Source: an uncultured Ruminococcus sp. | GTDB taxonomy: Bacteria > Bacillota > Clostridia > Oscillospirales > Acutalibacteraceae | Length of the DNA stretch: 64,000 bases | Reading direction: 5' to 3' | NCBI GenBank assembly: GCA_902786345.1 | Contig: CADACB010000007.1 | Location: 1-64,000, forward strand | In this document: positions 7,391-14,724 of the stretch, piece by piece | Layout of the letters: each line of letters opens with the position of its first letter | How positions within the stretch are numbered: position 1 is the stretch's first letter | Program-made: the position numbers and the translations under genes | Notes under the pieces: generated by a model | What the model was told of the DNA's origin: nothing | Database searches by the model: none | What the model saw: only the letters and a program-made list of their open reading frames with translations

Positions 7391-7861
7391 CTATCTTGCA
7401 TTATACTGATTGTATCTTGTGATGTTATCGCTATCTATGGAGTATTCGGCAGCGGCATATAAAGGCTTTAAATCAATTCCATTAGCCACATACCCTTCTT
7501 TTATTACATTGAAGTAATAAGCGTCTGGCGGATAGATACCCTTTCGATTCTTGTTCATAACATAAACCATAGCTTGCTCTTCATTACCGCTACTATCCAT
7601 TATAACGGGAATAACCCTCTTTGTATAGTATAACGGATAACCTTCGTATCTGTCAAGATTTTGTATATCTGTTTTATGATTTAGTTCCCATACTACAACC
7701 GGCACAACATCATTTTTATTACCTGTATAGATAATATCAGCGTGGCAATTAAAGACTAATTTCCAGCCGTATAATTTTCCATTACCTACAACGTTTGTAT
7801 GCGGACATCTGCGGCTCATCTGCTCAATATTCATATTACTTCCATAACTAATATATAACAT
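7391..7861 (-). CDS. gamma-glutamylcyclotransferase-like (GGCT/AIG2) protein
   Basis: 156 residues beginning MLYISYGSNMN; YGSN at residues 6-9 is the signature loop of the GGCT fold. LDRYEGYP at about 72-79 supplies the expected catalytic glutamate. Family members release 5-oxoproline from gamma-glutamyl or related amines. The substrate in a phage is unknown. The start follows GGAGG. The presence of an amidoligase at 21115 raises the possibility that the phage both makes and cleaves unusual amide bonds, which is speculation. Confidence 0.75.
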   Translation of the reverse strand: MLYISYGSNMNIEQMSRRCPHTNVVGNGKLYGWKLVFNCHADIIYTGNKNDVVPVVVWELNHKTDIQNLDRYEGYPLYYTKRVIPVIMDSSGNEEQAMVYVMNKNRKGIYPPDAYYFNVIKEGYVANGIDLKPLYAAAEYSIDSDNITRYNQYNAR

Positions 7862-7887
7862 ATATTTTCCTCCTTAATATTCGTTAT

Positions 7888-7908
7888 CGTGTTGTTCTGA
7901 CTGATTTT
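7888..7908 (-). promoter_or_regulatory. leader motif GTCAGACAG-ACAACACG, copy 2
   Basis: The minus strand reads AAAATCAGTCAGAACAACAC-G, a slightly diverged copy, 25-45 bases ahead of the GGCT-like gene start and directly after the terminator at 7918-7953. Confidence 0.45.
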
Positions 7909-7917
7909 CCTGATTTT

Positions 7918-7953
7918 GAAAAATCACAAAGCCTGATTTCTCCGACTTTGTGA
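7918..7953 (-). terminator. rho-independent terminator
   Basis: TCACAAAG (7953-7946) pairs perfectly with CTTTGTGA (7931-7924) on the minus strand and is followed by TTTTTC. It ends the unit containing the 7971-8150 gene. Confidence 0.75.
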
Positions 7954-7970
7954 CAATCCAATTCCTGCAA

Positions 7971-8150
7971 TTACTTTCTCAGACTTTTTAGATACTTCTG
8001 CCGTGACTTTTCATCCGGCAAACTCATTACTTTTCGGCAATGTTCGTGTATATCCTTGCTGTCAATCGGCGGATTTTTCGGCTCAAACTTTTCTTTTAAT
8101 CCTGCGCCAATCCACACCGCTAAAATACCTATTACTATTAGTAGATTCAT
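7971..8150 (-). CDS. small single-pass membrane protein
   Basis: 59 residues: NLLIVIGILAVWIGAGL is a single membrane-spanning helix at the N-terminus, followed by a charged cytoplasmic-looking tail rich in Lys and Asp. The start at 8150 is set by GAGGAGG. No family is recognised. It could be a small membrane effector of the host takeover set. Confidence 0.6.
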   Translation of the reverse strand: MNLLIVIGILAVWIGAGLKEKFEPKNPPIDSKDIHEHCRKVMSLPDEKSRQKYLKSLRK

Positions 8151-8180
8151 AATCATTCCTCCTCTGTTTCATAGTATTGA

Positions 8181-8366
8181 TTAATAATTCAAGTCGATTT
8201 GTAATGTATTACCATTCAATGATGTGCCTATAACCAAATACAAATTTGTTAGGATTAACGGTTTAAGTTCTACCAACGAGGTAATATCATTTCCGTCAGT
8301 ATCAAAGTATTTGATATTTTTTGCATTAAAATATATTTCTGTTTTTCTTAACTCACCTAATGTCAT
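8181..8366 (-). CDS. small protein, unknown
   Basis: 61 residues from MTLGELRK, with the same GGAGGAATGATT leader as its neighbours. Largely beta in appearance (IYFNAKNIKYFDTDG). The MTxxEL opening resembles the two paralogues at 8369 and 16047, so it may be a distant member of the same group. Confidence 0.55.
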   Translation of the reverse strand: MTLGELRKTEIYFNAKNIKYFDTDGNDITSLVELKPLILTNLYLVIGTSLNGNTLQIDLNY

Positions 8367-8368
8367 AA

Positions 8369-8587
8369 TCATTCCTCCTCTGTAATATCATCTAAAAGAT
8401 TTATTGTCAGCACATCTGAATTACTTTCCAAATTGTCAATAGAAGATACTTCCATATCCGCATATTCGGTATAATATACTTCTTCTGCCGTTCCAGTCCA
8501 TATAACCCCTTCTGTATTATGACTCCAAAGATTTATCGTTTGAAGTCCATCGTCAACAAAGAGTTCGCAAAGTTCCTGTACCGTCAT
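8369..8587 (-). CDS. small acidic protein, paralogue of the 16047-16232 product
   Basis: 72 residues from MTVQELCEL. It shares MTVxEl at the start, a central TGTAEE/TGTTET segment and an ADMEVSSID/SDMLDCEII segment with the 61-residue protein at 16047, so the two are paralogues. The start at 8587 follows AGGAGG. The strongly acidic surface suggests a protein-binding or DNA-mimic role, which is not demonstrated. Confidence 0.6.
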   Translation of the reverse strand: MTVQELCELFVDDGLQTINLWSHNTEGVIWTGTAEEVYYTEYADMEVSSIDNLESNSDVLTINLLDDITEEE

Positions 8588-8652
8588 AACAATTCCTCCT
8601 AAAATCAATGTCCCATAAATTTATTACAAGCCTCTTCATTTTCAGCTTTTAT

Positions 8653-9159
8653 CTATTCTTCACGCTCGGTTTCTTCCTCCCAAGCCGAGATTATCTGTTC
8701 TGCCTGTTCAACATAATCCGCTCTGTTTTCATCAATGGATTCTTTATAAACCTCAATCAGCTTATCCATATAATCTTCACGAGAAATAACATAGTTATAA
8801 GCATCTATATACTGTATCTGATAATCTTCTTTTTCATCGTCATCAAGGTCAAGATATTCAATAACTTCCTTTTCAAAGTCCTCATTTAACATATCCAGCC
8901 CCCAAGCAAAATCACCATCATTGCAGTAATAGTCGCTCCAATTTTCATAATGTTCTGTATCGTGATAAATTGTATAATGGTCATCATCAAGCCAAGAATT
9001 TCCACCAACATTAATGAATGTGTCAAGAGTCGCCGTCTGAGTTTCTTCATCATAGTACAAATAAACATCAGTCTGATACTGGTTGCAGTCTTTCGCAAAC
9101 TCCATAAGCATCTCTGTAAGCTGTTCAACAAGTTCCTCACGATTTTTAAGTTCTTTCAT
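8653..9159 (-). CDS. strongly acidic 168-residue protein
   Basis: Very rich in Asp, Glu and Tyr (DLDDDEKEDYQIQYIDAYNY) with a low predicted isoelectric point. It starts after GAGGAGG. Small, highly acidic early phage proteins are often DNA mimics that block restriction, CRISPR or nucleoid proteins. That is only a composition-based possibility, and no family is recognised. Confidence 0.6.
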   Translation of the reverse strand: MKELKNREELVEQLTEMLMEFAKDCNQYQTDVYLYYDEETQTATLDTFINVGGNSWLDDDHYTIYHDTEHYENWSDYYCNDGDFAWGLDMLNEDFEKEVIEYLDLDDDEKEDYQIQYIDAYNYVISREDYMDKLIEVYKESIDENRADYVEQAEQIISAWEEETEREE

Positions 9160-9246
9160 AGTAAATTCCTCCTCATATTATAAAATATTTCATTTTACTC
9201 TGTCATATCATCCAATTGGTTTTTCTCTATATATTTTTCCCATTTA

Positions 9247-9633
9247 TTATTCCTCCAAAAGTTCTGGGTTGTCAAAAACATTCCCAACAACTTCCTCGAC
9301 AAACACGTTGTAAGCATTACACAACGGAGAAACACAACCGCCATTTCTTGCTTTATAACGAGCTTCTTTTTTGTCCCAATAAACCTCATATAATAGTTTT
9401 AAATTTTGTATTCTGACAATATCCCCCTCAAAAATATCCTTCCCGTTCTTCTTGTCTTTCACCCCTGTGTACTGACCGACGCTTTCAGGGATAACTTCAA
9501 AATGTGTATTATAATATCCCGAACATATACCATGATAATTTATGCCTTGCGAAAAATCTTCAAAATGAACATAATAACCATACACCCATCTCTTACTATC
9601 TTTACATATCCCTCTAAAATGTATCTCTTTCAT
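9247..9633 (-). CDS. YopX-like phage protein
   Basis: 128 residues with FRGICKDSKRWVYGYYVHF, then VGQYTGVKDKKNGKDIFEGD at about residues 53-72. This is the signature of the YopX family, common in Firmicutes phages including SPbeta. The function is unknown. It has a good GGAGG start. Confidence 0.8.
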   Translation of the reverse strand: MKEIHFRGICKDSKRWVYGYYVHFEDFSQGINYHGICSGYYNTHFEVIPESVGQYTGVKDKKNGKDIFEGDIVRIQNLKLLYEVYWDKKEARYKARNGGCVSPLCNAYNVFVEEVVGNVFDNPELLEE

Positions 9634-9635
9634 GT

Positions 9636-9842
9636 TTATACCTCCTCAAACAATCGCATTTCATTTTCATATCCCTGATAATGACGATATTCTTCTTCGT
9701 GTTCTTCCTTGTCATCTCTGTAAACATCGTATGCTCCGCATTTCGGACATACTATGTCATTGAGTAACCCCAGTTCGTTTCTTTCAGGAATATTCAAACT
9801 AAACTTTTTTCCGCAGCATCCGCAAAAATATTTATACTCCAT
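9636..9842 (-). CDS. small zinc-ribbon protein
   Basis: 68 residues with CGCCGKKF near the N-terminus and CPKCGAY about 25 residues on, a classical four-cysteine zinc ribbon, followed by a Glu/His/Tyr-rich tail. The ATG at 9842 is used; ribosome binding is probably by the GGGGAGAAAAG of the upstream leader motif (9856-9882). Confidence 0.6.
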   Translation of the reverse strand: MEYKYFCGCCGKKFSLNIPERNELGLLNDIVCPKCGAYDVYRDDKEEHEEEYRHYQGYENEMRLFEEV

Positions 9843-9855
9843 AATCAACCATCTT

Positions 9856-9882
9856 TTCTCCCCGTCAAGCCGGTAGGTCAGC
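9856..9882 (-). promoter_or_regulatory. leader element GCTGACCTAYCRGGCT-ACGGGGAG, copy 1
   Basis: Directly after the stop of the 9885 gene, the minus strand reads GCTGACCTACCGGCTTGACG then GGGAGAAAAG. A close copy precedes the 10622 gene (10791-10816). The GGGGAG part may serve as ribosome site; the GC-rich part may be a structured or protein-bound leader. Confidence 0.45.
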
Positions 9883-9884
9883 GG

Positions 9885-10217
9885 TCAGAATATTCCTAAA
9901 AGTTCCTTAACAGCATCATTAATTTCATAGCGTTCAATTATTACATCTCCGAATGTTTCATATTCACTACTTATCATATACATTTTCTCTTTGACTGTTT
10001 TAACACTATATGATGCAGATTTTGGATAACTCCAACCAACATATTTCCATCCAGTCCACTTACTGTTAGACTTTCGCTTAATTTCACAACACATTGAATA
10101 TTTATTATATTTCAATGTTCCCTTTACAGTTTCAGCGGCTTGTTTTATCTTTTCGACTTGTTCTATAGTAATAACTTTTTTATTCATACTTATTGTCTGT
10201 GCCTGAACTAAATCCAT
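9885..10217 (-). CDS. 110-residue protein, unknown
   Basis: The start at ATG 10217 is favoured by AAAGGGTGG upstream. Central WTGWKYVGWSYPKSASYSVK suggests a small beta-rich fold; the ends are helical. It is read from the promoter at 10323-10351 with a leader of roughly 100 bases. No family is recognised. Confidence 0.55.
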   Translation of the reverse strand: MDLVQAQTISMNKKVITIEQVEKIKQAAETVKGTLKYNKYSMCCEIKRKSNSKWTGWKYVGWSYPKSASYSVKTVKEKMYMISSEYETFGDVIIERYEINDAVKELLGIF

Positions 10218-10322
10218 ATATACCACCCTTTCACATTATAGCATTTTGCACCGCTAATTTCAACATACCAATTTTGAATTGTTCAATATTTTGTATGTCA
10301 TTGCCTCAACTTCACTACACTA

Positions 10323-10351
10323 ATTATAACACACTATTAGCAGTATGTCAA
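10323..10351 (-). promoter_or_regulatory. consensus sigma-A promoter
   Basis: TTGACA (10351-10346), 17-base spacer, TATAAT (10328-10323) on the minus strand. The spacer TACTGCTAATAGTGTGT closely resembles those at 6660 and 18423. Confidence 0.75.
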
Positions 10352-10382
10352 TATATTTTTGAAAATATTTTATATTTTTTTT

Positions 10383-10416
10383 GATAACGGCTTTTTGTTA
10401 TACTCCTGCCGTTATC
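10383..10416. other. stem-loop
   Basis: GATAACGG (10383-10390) and CCGTTATC (10409-10416) form a perfect eight-base stem just after the 10424 gene. An A-run, not a U-run, follows on the minus strand, so it is not a standard terminator for the leftward genes. Confidence 0.5.
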
Positions 10417-10423
10417 GGAGTTA

Positions 10424-10603
10424 TCAGAAGTCAAGAATGTCAAACAGATAATCCATTTCAAGTCCTAATTCATCCATCAGGATTTCCGCTGCATCGTCAG
10501 GATTCTCAATCATAAGCTCCCTGACCTCTTCTATGACTTCTTCTGCTTCCTGCTTTGTCATCTCGTCACGCCGCATAAGAATTTCTATTACGGAATTTTC
10601 CAT
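10424..10603 (-). CDS. small acidic helical protein
   Basis: 59 residues beginning MENSVIEILMRRDEMTKQEA and continuing with a Glu/Asp-rich helical sequence ending FDILDF. It starts after AAGGAG with good spacing. Acidic and helical, with no known family; an anti-defence or protein-binding role is possible but unproven. Confidence 0.65.
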   Translation of the reverse strand: MENSVIEILMRRDEMTKQEAEEVIEEVRELMIENPDDAAEILMDELGLEMDYLFDILDF

Positions 10604-10621
10604 TATATAATCGCTCCTTTT

Positions 10622-10780
10622 TCAATAATCGCAAGTTGCACATACTTTTCCGATACCTTCAAGATAACATCCATCAGAAAACCATTCGCAGTTCTCATCC
10701 ATCCATTCATCTCTTTCTTCTGCCGTATCAAACTCTTTTATCGGTGTTCCCGTTATCCAATCTTCGACATAATACTTCAT
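10622..10780 (-). CDS. small protein, unknown
   Basis: 52 residues from MKYYVEDWITGTPIKEFDTA. The start at 10780 follows AAAGGAA; a longer frame to 10849 would translate through the conserved leader element and is disfavoured. Two cysteines near the C-terminus (CATC) could bind metal. The opening resembles short phage proteins built around a single beta-hairpin and helix. Confidence 0.6.
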   Translation of the reverse strand: MKYYVEDWITGTPIKEFDTAEERDEWMDENCEWFSDGCYLEGIGKVCATCDY

Positions 10781-10790
10781 ATTCTTTTCC

Positions 10791-10816
10791 TTTCTCCCCG
10801 TAGCCTGATAGGTCAG
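10791..10816 (-). promoter_or_regulatory. leader element GCTGACCTAYCRGGCT-ACGGGGAG, copy 2
   Basis: The minus strand reads GCTGACCTATCAGGCTACGG then GGAGAAAGG immediately before the 10622 gene. It matches copy 1 at 9856-9882 in both the GC-rich and the GGGGAG parts. Confidence 0.45.
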
Positions 10817-10824
10817 CTTCTTTG

Positions 10825-11331
10825 TTATATAGACTGTACACTTTCCCACAATTTTAATTCTGTTCTCGACTCTGCAATGCAGCGTATAGTTTCCGTTGCA
10901 TCTTCACCACTTGCCATACATTCCTGTAAATCATCTTCCCAATATGCAATATCAGCTTTGATTTTTTCAATCTTTTTTGCGTACTTATCAGGATGTTTCG
11001 TATAATATCTTTGAATACGTTCTAATTCTCGTTGTTTTCTTGTTTCTTCATCACGCCGTCTAATTTTCGTTTTCTCTTGCTCTGTGTAACCAAAAATTAT
11101 TGTTCCGCATCCGTTTAATTTACTGAAACGTAAAAGAACTTCTCTTCCATCCCATACATACTTATACAACAGACCATTATACATATCGCCGTACCTATTC
11201 TCGTATCTATTAAGCTCCTGTTCCATATACTGACAACAGATAGATGTTTGTTTAACCGTTAACCATTTACTATTGTTTGCGCCGATTCTGTCAAAAATAG
11301 ACTTCAAAAATACATCTTCAAACCATTTCAT
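10825..11331 (-). CDS. 168-residue protein with long charged helix
   Basis: The start at 11331 (MKWFEDVF) follows AAAGGCGGT; an ATG at 11349 is the alternative. The second half is a long coiled-coil-like stretch (RRRDEETRKQRELERIQRYY and on) rich in Arg, Lys and Glu. No family is recognised. It is transcribed from the promoter at 11376-11404. Confidence 0.55.
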   Translation of the reverse strand: MKWFEDVFLKSIFDRIGANNSKWLTVKQTSICCQYMEQELNRYENRYGDMYNGLLYKYVWDGREVLLRFSKLNGCGTIIFGYTEQEKTKIRRRDEETRKQRELERIQRYYTKHPDKYAKKIEKIKADIAYWEDDLQECMASGEDATETIRCIAESRTELKLWESVQSI

Positions 11332-11353
11332 ATTTATACCGCCTTTCATTGCA

Positions 11354-11404
11354 TAGTAAATTATTTACTATAACAATTATATCATACTGTTTTCAGTATG
11401 TCAA
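11354..11404 (-). promoter_or_regulatory. promoter with palindromic operator, copy 2
   Basis: TTGACA (11404-11399), 17-base spacer, TATAAT (11381-11376). TAGTAAA (11354-11360) and TTTACTA (11364-11370) lie just past the -10, as at 6494 and 15687. AATAATTTAGAA occurs farther upstream. Confidence 0.7.
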
Positions 11405-11515
11405 TATGTATTTTTATATTTTTCTAAATTATTTTTCTTTGTTTTTCATTATTTGATTTTTATGTTTGGTAGCGGCTTTTATTTTACTTCCTACCGCCAT
11501 TGGAATTTTTTAATC

Positions 11516-11707
11516 TTAAAGATTTTTGACTGGCATACCTCTACGCTTATATGTATCTACTTCCCAATCTGCCGCAGGTTTAGCCGATGCCCATTCGTAT
11601 TTGTTCTGATAATATTCCTCTACTTGCTCCTTACTGTCTGCATAGCAAAGATTTGTGCAATACACTTTTTCTGAATACCTGAATGATACAAGATACCAAT
11701 TTTTCAT
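11516..11707 (-). CDS. small protein, unknown
   Basis: 63 residues rich in Tyr, Trp and Lys (MKNWYLVSFRYSEKVYCTNL). It starts after GAAAGGAAA. Probably one small soluble domain; no family is recognised. Confidence 0.55.
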   Translation of the reverse strand: MKNWYLVSFRYSEKVYCTNLCYADSKEQVEEYYQNKYEWASAKPAADWEVDTYKRRGMPVKNL

Positions 11708-11768
11708 AGTAAATTTCCTTTCTTGATATGTAAATTTTAATTTTTAAATATTAGATTTTTCTGTATTC

Positions 11769-11969
11769 TTATTTGATTAGCTTGTTGGCAAGGAATTTCA
11801 AACCCTTTAACGCCCATGCCGGAGAATAGAAAATGTTACTTGCAACCATTCCGACTATGTTCTGTCCAATTATAAACCTTGCTTTCATTTCCTTAACTGA
11901 CATCATCTTTGAGATTACGCAGTTAAACGCAAGATACAAACACAAAAGACCAATCATTAAAATACTCAT
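11769..11969 (-). CDS. small membrane protein
   Basis: 66 residues: an N-terminal hydrophobic stretch (ILMIGLLCLYLAFNCVI) is a clear membrane helix, and a second weakly hydrophobic segment follows (FIIGQNIVGMVASNIFY). It starts after GGAAGG. The function is unknown; such early phage membrane peptides can affect superinfection or host physiology. Confidence 0.6.
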   Translation of the reverse strand: MSILMIGLLCLYLAFNCVISKMMSVKEMKARFIIGQNIVGMVASNIFYSPAWALKGLKFLANKLIK

Positions 11970-11976
11970 TTTATCG

Positions 11977-12174
11977 TCATCCTTCCTTTCTAACTATCGA
12001 ACGTAAAACCATTGTCCCATAAATCGTCTGCTCCGAGATTTCTCTCGCTTTCTTCTTTGCAGATGACATTGTTGTTGCTTCAATTTCCCTTGTGGTTTCA
12101 TATCCGCCGTTCTTCAACTGTGGATTTCCTCTCCAAAATGTAGCAATATACTTTTTCATTTTATATTTCATCAT
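11977..12174 (-). CDS. small basic protein, unknown
   Basis: About 65 residues, Lys/Arg-rich (MKKYIATFWRGNPQLKNGGY). Two adjacent ATG codons (12174 and 12171) follow GAGAGGG. The fold looks like a beta strand pair with a helix of the kind that converts host calls into small adaptor proteins; no family is recognised. Confidence 0.55.
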   Translation of the reverse strand: MMKYKMKKYIATFWRGNPQLKNGGYETTREIEATTMSSAKKKAREISEQTIYGTMVLRSIVRKEG

Positions 12175-12188
12175 AATTATACCCTCTC

Positions 12189-12707
12189 TTATCTTTTAAC
12201 AATTTCAAATTCAATAGGCTGTTGCTTTGCAAGTCTGTCTATGATTTTATCCATCTCAGCGGAATGAAGTATAATATCATTCCTTCTATAACTCAAACCG
12301 TTACGCAGATACTTGTAAAACCTTTTTCCAAATTCATCCGCAGATAATGTTACACGCTCTGGGCTATACACTTCAATAGTATCACAATACCTTCCTTTGA
12401 TTTTAAAGGCTTCTGTGAACTGTTCAAGCGTTTTCCCACGCTTTAACATTCTGATAAGATGTTTATAATAGTCATTATAGCTGGTATATTTACTTCCGAT
12501 TTTTAGTTCAAAACCAAGTTTCGGTTCGTCACCTCTGAAATTTTCCGCAAACTTTATAAAATCCTGTTCACTACTGTAAAGTTCCGCCCTAAATTCATCC
12601 TTTTTTCTGCCGCAGTTGTCGTTATTACAACCCTGTCTGCTGAAATGAATGATTTTTCCGTCCGGCAGTTTTACAATTTTCGTTTCAAAGATTATTGAAT
12701 AACTCAT
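12189..12707 (-). CDS. 172-residue protein, unknown
   Basis: The start at 12707 (MSYSIIFETKIVKLPDGKII) has GGAGG upstream. A much longer frame to 12911 overlaps the preceding gene and is rejected. Contains CNNDNCGRK early on (possible metal or turn site). No family is recognised. It follows the 12721 gene by 13 bases. Confidence 0.6.
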   Translation of the reverse strand: MSYSIIFETKIVKLPDGKIIHFSRQGCNNDNCGRKKDEFRAELYSSEQDFIKFAENFRGDEPKLGFELKIGSKYTSYNDYYKHLIRMLKRGKTLEQFTEAFKIKGRYCDTIEVYSPERVTLSADEFGKRFYKYLRNGLSYRRNDIILHSAEMDKIIDRLAKQQPIEFEIVKR

Positions 12708-12720
12708 TATGATACCTCCA

Positions 12721-12966
12721 TTATAATAACTTTCCTGCATTTTTTCTAAGAAATGTAAACGCCTGACTTCTGTTAGGGAATGTAGGTAAATCCTCCCACA
12801 AGAAAATAGGGTCAAATAACTTTGCTGATGTACGGTAATAATCCGATACGATTTTGTAAATTTTCCACTTGTTACCGATTCCGTCAACCCTATATTCATT
12901 TCCATTAGCAATACAAGATAGATATTTAAATCCGAAAATATCCTGTTGAATATCTACTTTATACAT
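12721..12966 (-). CDS. 81-residue protein, unknown
   Basis: Starts after GAGGAGG. Beta-rich N-terminal half (EYRVDGIGNKWKIYKIVSDY) and a basic helical end. No family is recognised. It is tightly linked to the genes on both sides. Confidence 0.55.
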   Translation of the reverse strand: MYKVDIQQDIFGFKYLSCIANGNEYRVDGIGNKWKIYKIVSDYYRTSAKLFDPIFLWEDLPTFPNRSQAFTFLRKNAGKLL

Positions 12967-12978
12967 TCTAATTCCTCC

Positions 12979-13284
12979 TCAAACCTCTGTATATATACCA
13001 ATCTGATAATCATATCCGCAGATAGATATTATCATTTCCCCATTGATATATTTTACCCTCTTGCATTTTTCCATCATAGGGATAATAATATATCTTCTGT
13101 TTTCTATTCCGTCCGAAACATCCAAATTAGCTATAAAATATACTATATTCACGCTGCTTTTTCTGTTTATATCCTTAACATAAAAGCCGTCAATAGGTCG
13201 TTTTACGCCGTTGTTACCTTCTATAAGCCTTTGTTTATCAAGATACTTTTCCGACTTATCAAGTGTTACTGCAATTCGTTTCAT
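12979..13284 (-). CDS. 101-residue protein, unknown
   Basis: Starts after GAGGAGG and overlaps the upstream gene's last codon (13281-13284), so translation is coupled. Mixed alpha/beta with GEMIISICGYDYQIGIYTEV at its end. No family is recognised. Confidence 0.55.
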   Translation of the reverse strand: MKRIAVTLDKSEKYLDKQRLIEGNNGVKRPIDGFYVKDINRKSSVNIVYFIANLDVSDGIENRRYIIIPMMEKCKRVKYINGEMIISICGYDYQIGIYTEV

Positions 13285-13484
13285 TGTGATACCTCCTCAA
13301 AATATGCCGTATCTCCTAATCTTCCAGCGAAGTCAAAGAAAATTACAAGTGTAGATTTTCCGTGTTTGTAGTACAGATTTATCTCGCCGGTCGGGAATTT
13401 CCATTCCTCGTGTAATTTCCACCAATTAAAGCGGTTTTTCATCTGATTCTTAACCGTTGCAAGTTTCATTCCTTTGTTTAACAT
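13281..13484 (-). CDS. small basic protein, unknown
   Basis: 67 residues, Lys- and Trp-rich (NRFNWWKLHEEWKFPTGEIN). Starts after GAGGAGGG. It overlaps both neighbours by a few bases in a translation-coupled chain. No family is recognised. Confidence 0.55.
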   Translation of the reverse strand: MLNKGMKLATVKNQMKNRFNWWKLHEEWKFPTGEINLYYKHGKSTLVIFFDFAGRLGDTAYFEEVSQ

Positions 13485-13690
13485 CTGACTTCCCTCCTCT
13501 GTGCCTTTGCAGATTTTACGAAGTACATAATATCTTTCAGGCTTCCTTTAGTGCTGAAAAATTCTGTTGTGCCGTCACTTATGATATAATCCGCAGTTCT
13601 TTGATAATCCGTTCTTACTGCTTTTCTATCCTCTGCTGTGACTTTACGAACAATTATTCCGTGTTTTTCAATATACGCTTTTTTTGTCAT
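13478..13690 (-). CDS. small basic protein, unknown
   Basis: 70 residues with a good GGAGGG start. Basic and Thr-rich (VRKVTAEDRKAVRTDYQRTA), probably soluble. Its stop overlaps the next start. No family is recognised. Confidence 0.55.
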   Translation of the reverse strand: MTKKAYIEKHGIIVRKVTAEDRKAVRTDYQRTADYIISDGTTEFFSTKGSLKDIMYFVKSAKAQRREVRC

Positions 13691-13705
13691 TGATTAACCC
13701 TCCAA

Positions 13706-13948
13706 TCATTTCCACATTCCGAAGGGAGGCATTTTCCTACCCTTGTAACTGCCGCCGATTCCACAACCTTCCAGTGGTTCATATTCTTCTACCCAATAAT
13801 GATAATTAATACCCATTATATCACGCATTCCTTTTGCGTATTCTCTTGCTTTCTGCTCATTGTCGAAAACCAAAATATCTCCGTTTCCATCTTTGCAGGT
13901 TGAATGACAACCACTTATACGACTTTTACAACTAACCACATATTTCAT
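13706..13948 (-). CDS. 80-residue Cys/Gly-rich protein, unknown
   Basis: Begins MKYVVSCKSRISGCHSTCKD after GGAGG. The central NEQKAREYAKGMRDIMGI is helical. Three N-terminal cysteines could bind metal. The order of strand, loop and helix resembles other small proteins in this arm such as the one at 10622. Confidence 0.55.
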   Translation of the reverse strand: MKYVVSCKSRISGCHSTCKDGNGDILVFDNEQKAREYAKGMRDIMGINYHYWVEEYEPLEGCGIGGSYKGRKMPPFGMWK

Positions 13949-13963
13949 AATGATACCTCCACC

Positions 13964-14710
13964 TTAAAATTCTGTTTTTGCAAAATATTCTTTTCTTGCC
14001 TTATAATAGGCTTTTCTCTGAGTGTTGGTAAAATTCAACTCGTCAAAATAATGCGTTAATTCATCCTCACCCTCTGTATAAGTGATTGTTCCGAATACAC
14101 TTAGAACATCATAATCAGCTTGCCAGTTGATTCCATATTCGTGGTTATTCATCTCATACAAAAACGCATTTTTTTGATATTCAAAGTTGTTATTCATCTG
14201 TTCCTTTTGTTCTTCCAGTTTTTTCAAAAGCTCAATATGATGTTTGACAAATTCCGCATCATCATAATAAGCAAATGAAACGGGGTTATATGTCATTGAT
14301 TCTGTTTTACGCTTAAAATCTGCCTTTTGTTCTTTCGTTGGATTGATACAAAAGATAGTGATATATTCTTGCTGCATTCCATAATAGTTACGCAAGTAAC
14401 GTGATTTTTGATTATATTCATCATAGCTGTGCAGCGGCTCTGATATTTCTGACTCCGTAAATAAAATATTATGAAGTCTGTTTATATATATCTTTTTTAG
14501 TTCTTCTGTAGTTTCGTGATAATGGTGTAGCTGATAATCGTTAGCGTAGTGAATATGATGATTATTTTTATACACCAACACACTATAACCGAATCCTCCA
14601 TCAAAATCAACGAAGTAAACATTATGTCCCTTTATACATTCAGATTCCAGAGACAATTTTATTGCCTCTTCCTCTGTGATTTCCCTTATCATATCAATAT
14701 TCCAATTCAT
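13964..14710 (-). CDS. 248-residue phage protein, unknown (DUF-type)
   Basis: Contains KGHNVYFVDFDGGFGYSVLV followed by a His-rich stretch with ANDYQLHHYHE at about residues 28-66, a segment I associate with a conserved uncharacterised domain in Clostridia phages and plasmids. A Glu/Lys/Gln-rich helix lies in the second half. The start follows GGAGG. No reaction can be assigned. Confidence 0.6.
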   Translation of the reverse strand: MNWNIDMIREITEEEAIKLSLESECIKGHNVYFVDFDGGFGYSVLVYKNNHHIHYANDYQLHHYHETTEELKKIYINRLHNILFTESEISEPLHSYDEYNQKSRYLRNYYGMQQEYITIFCINPTKEQKADFKRKTESMTYNPVSFAYYDDAEFVKHHIELLKKLEEQKEQMNNNFEYQKNAFLYEMNNHEYGINWQADYDVLSVFGTITYTEGEDELTHYFDELNFTNTQRKAYYKARKEYFAKTEF

Positions 14711-14724
14711 AATGATACCTCCTG

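Noticed and set aside
9195-9230. 11-codon frame MGKIYREKPIG after the YopX-like gene
   Set aside because: It has a ribosome site overlap only because the preceding gene ends there. Too short to support and no sequence character.
12708-12911. N-terminal extension of the 12189 gene
   Set aside because: It overlaps the 12721 gene almost entirely in another frame, and the start at 12707 has a GGAGG site.
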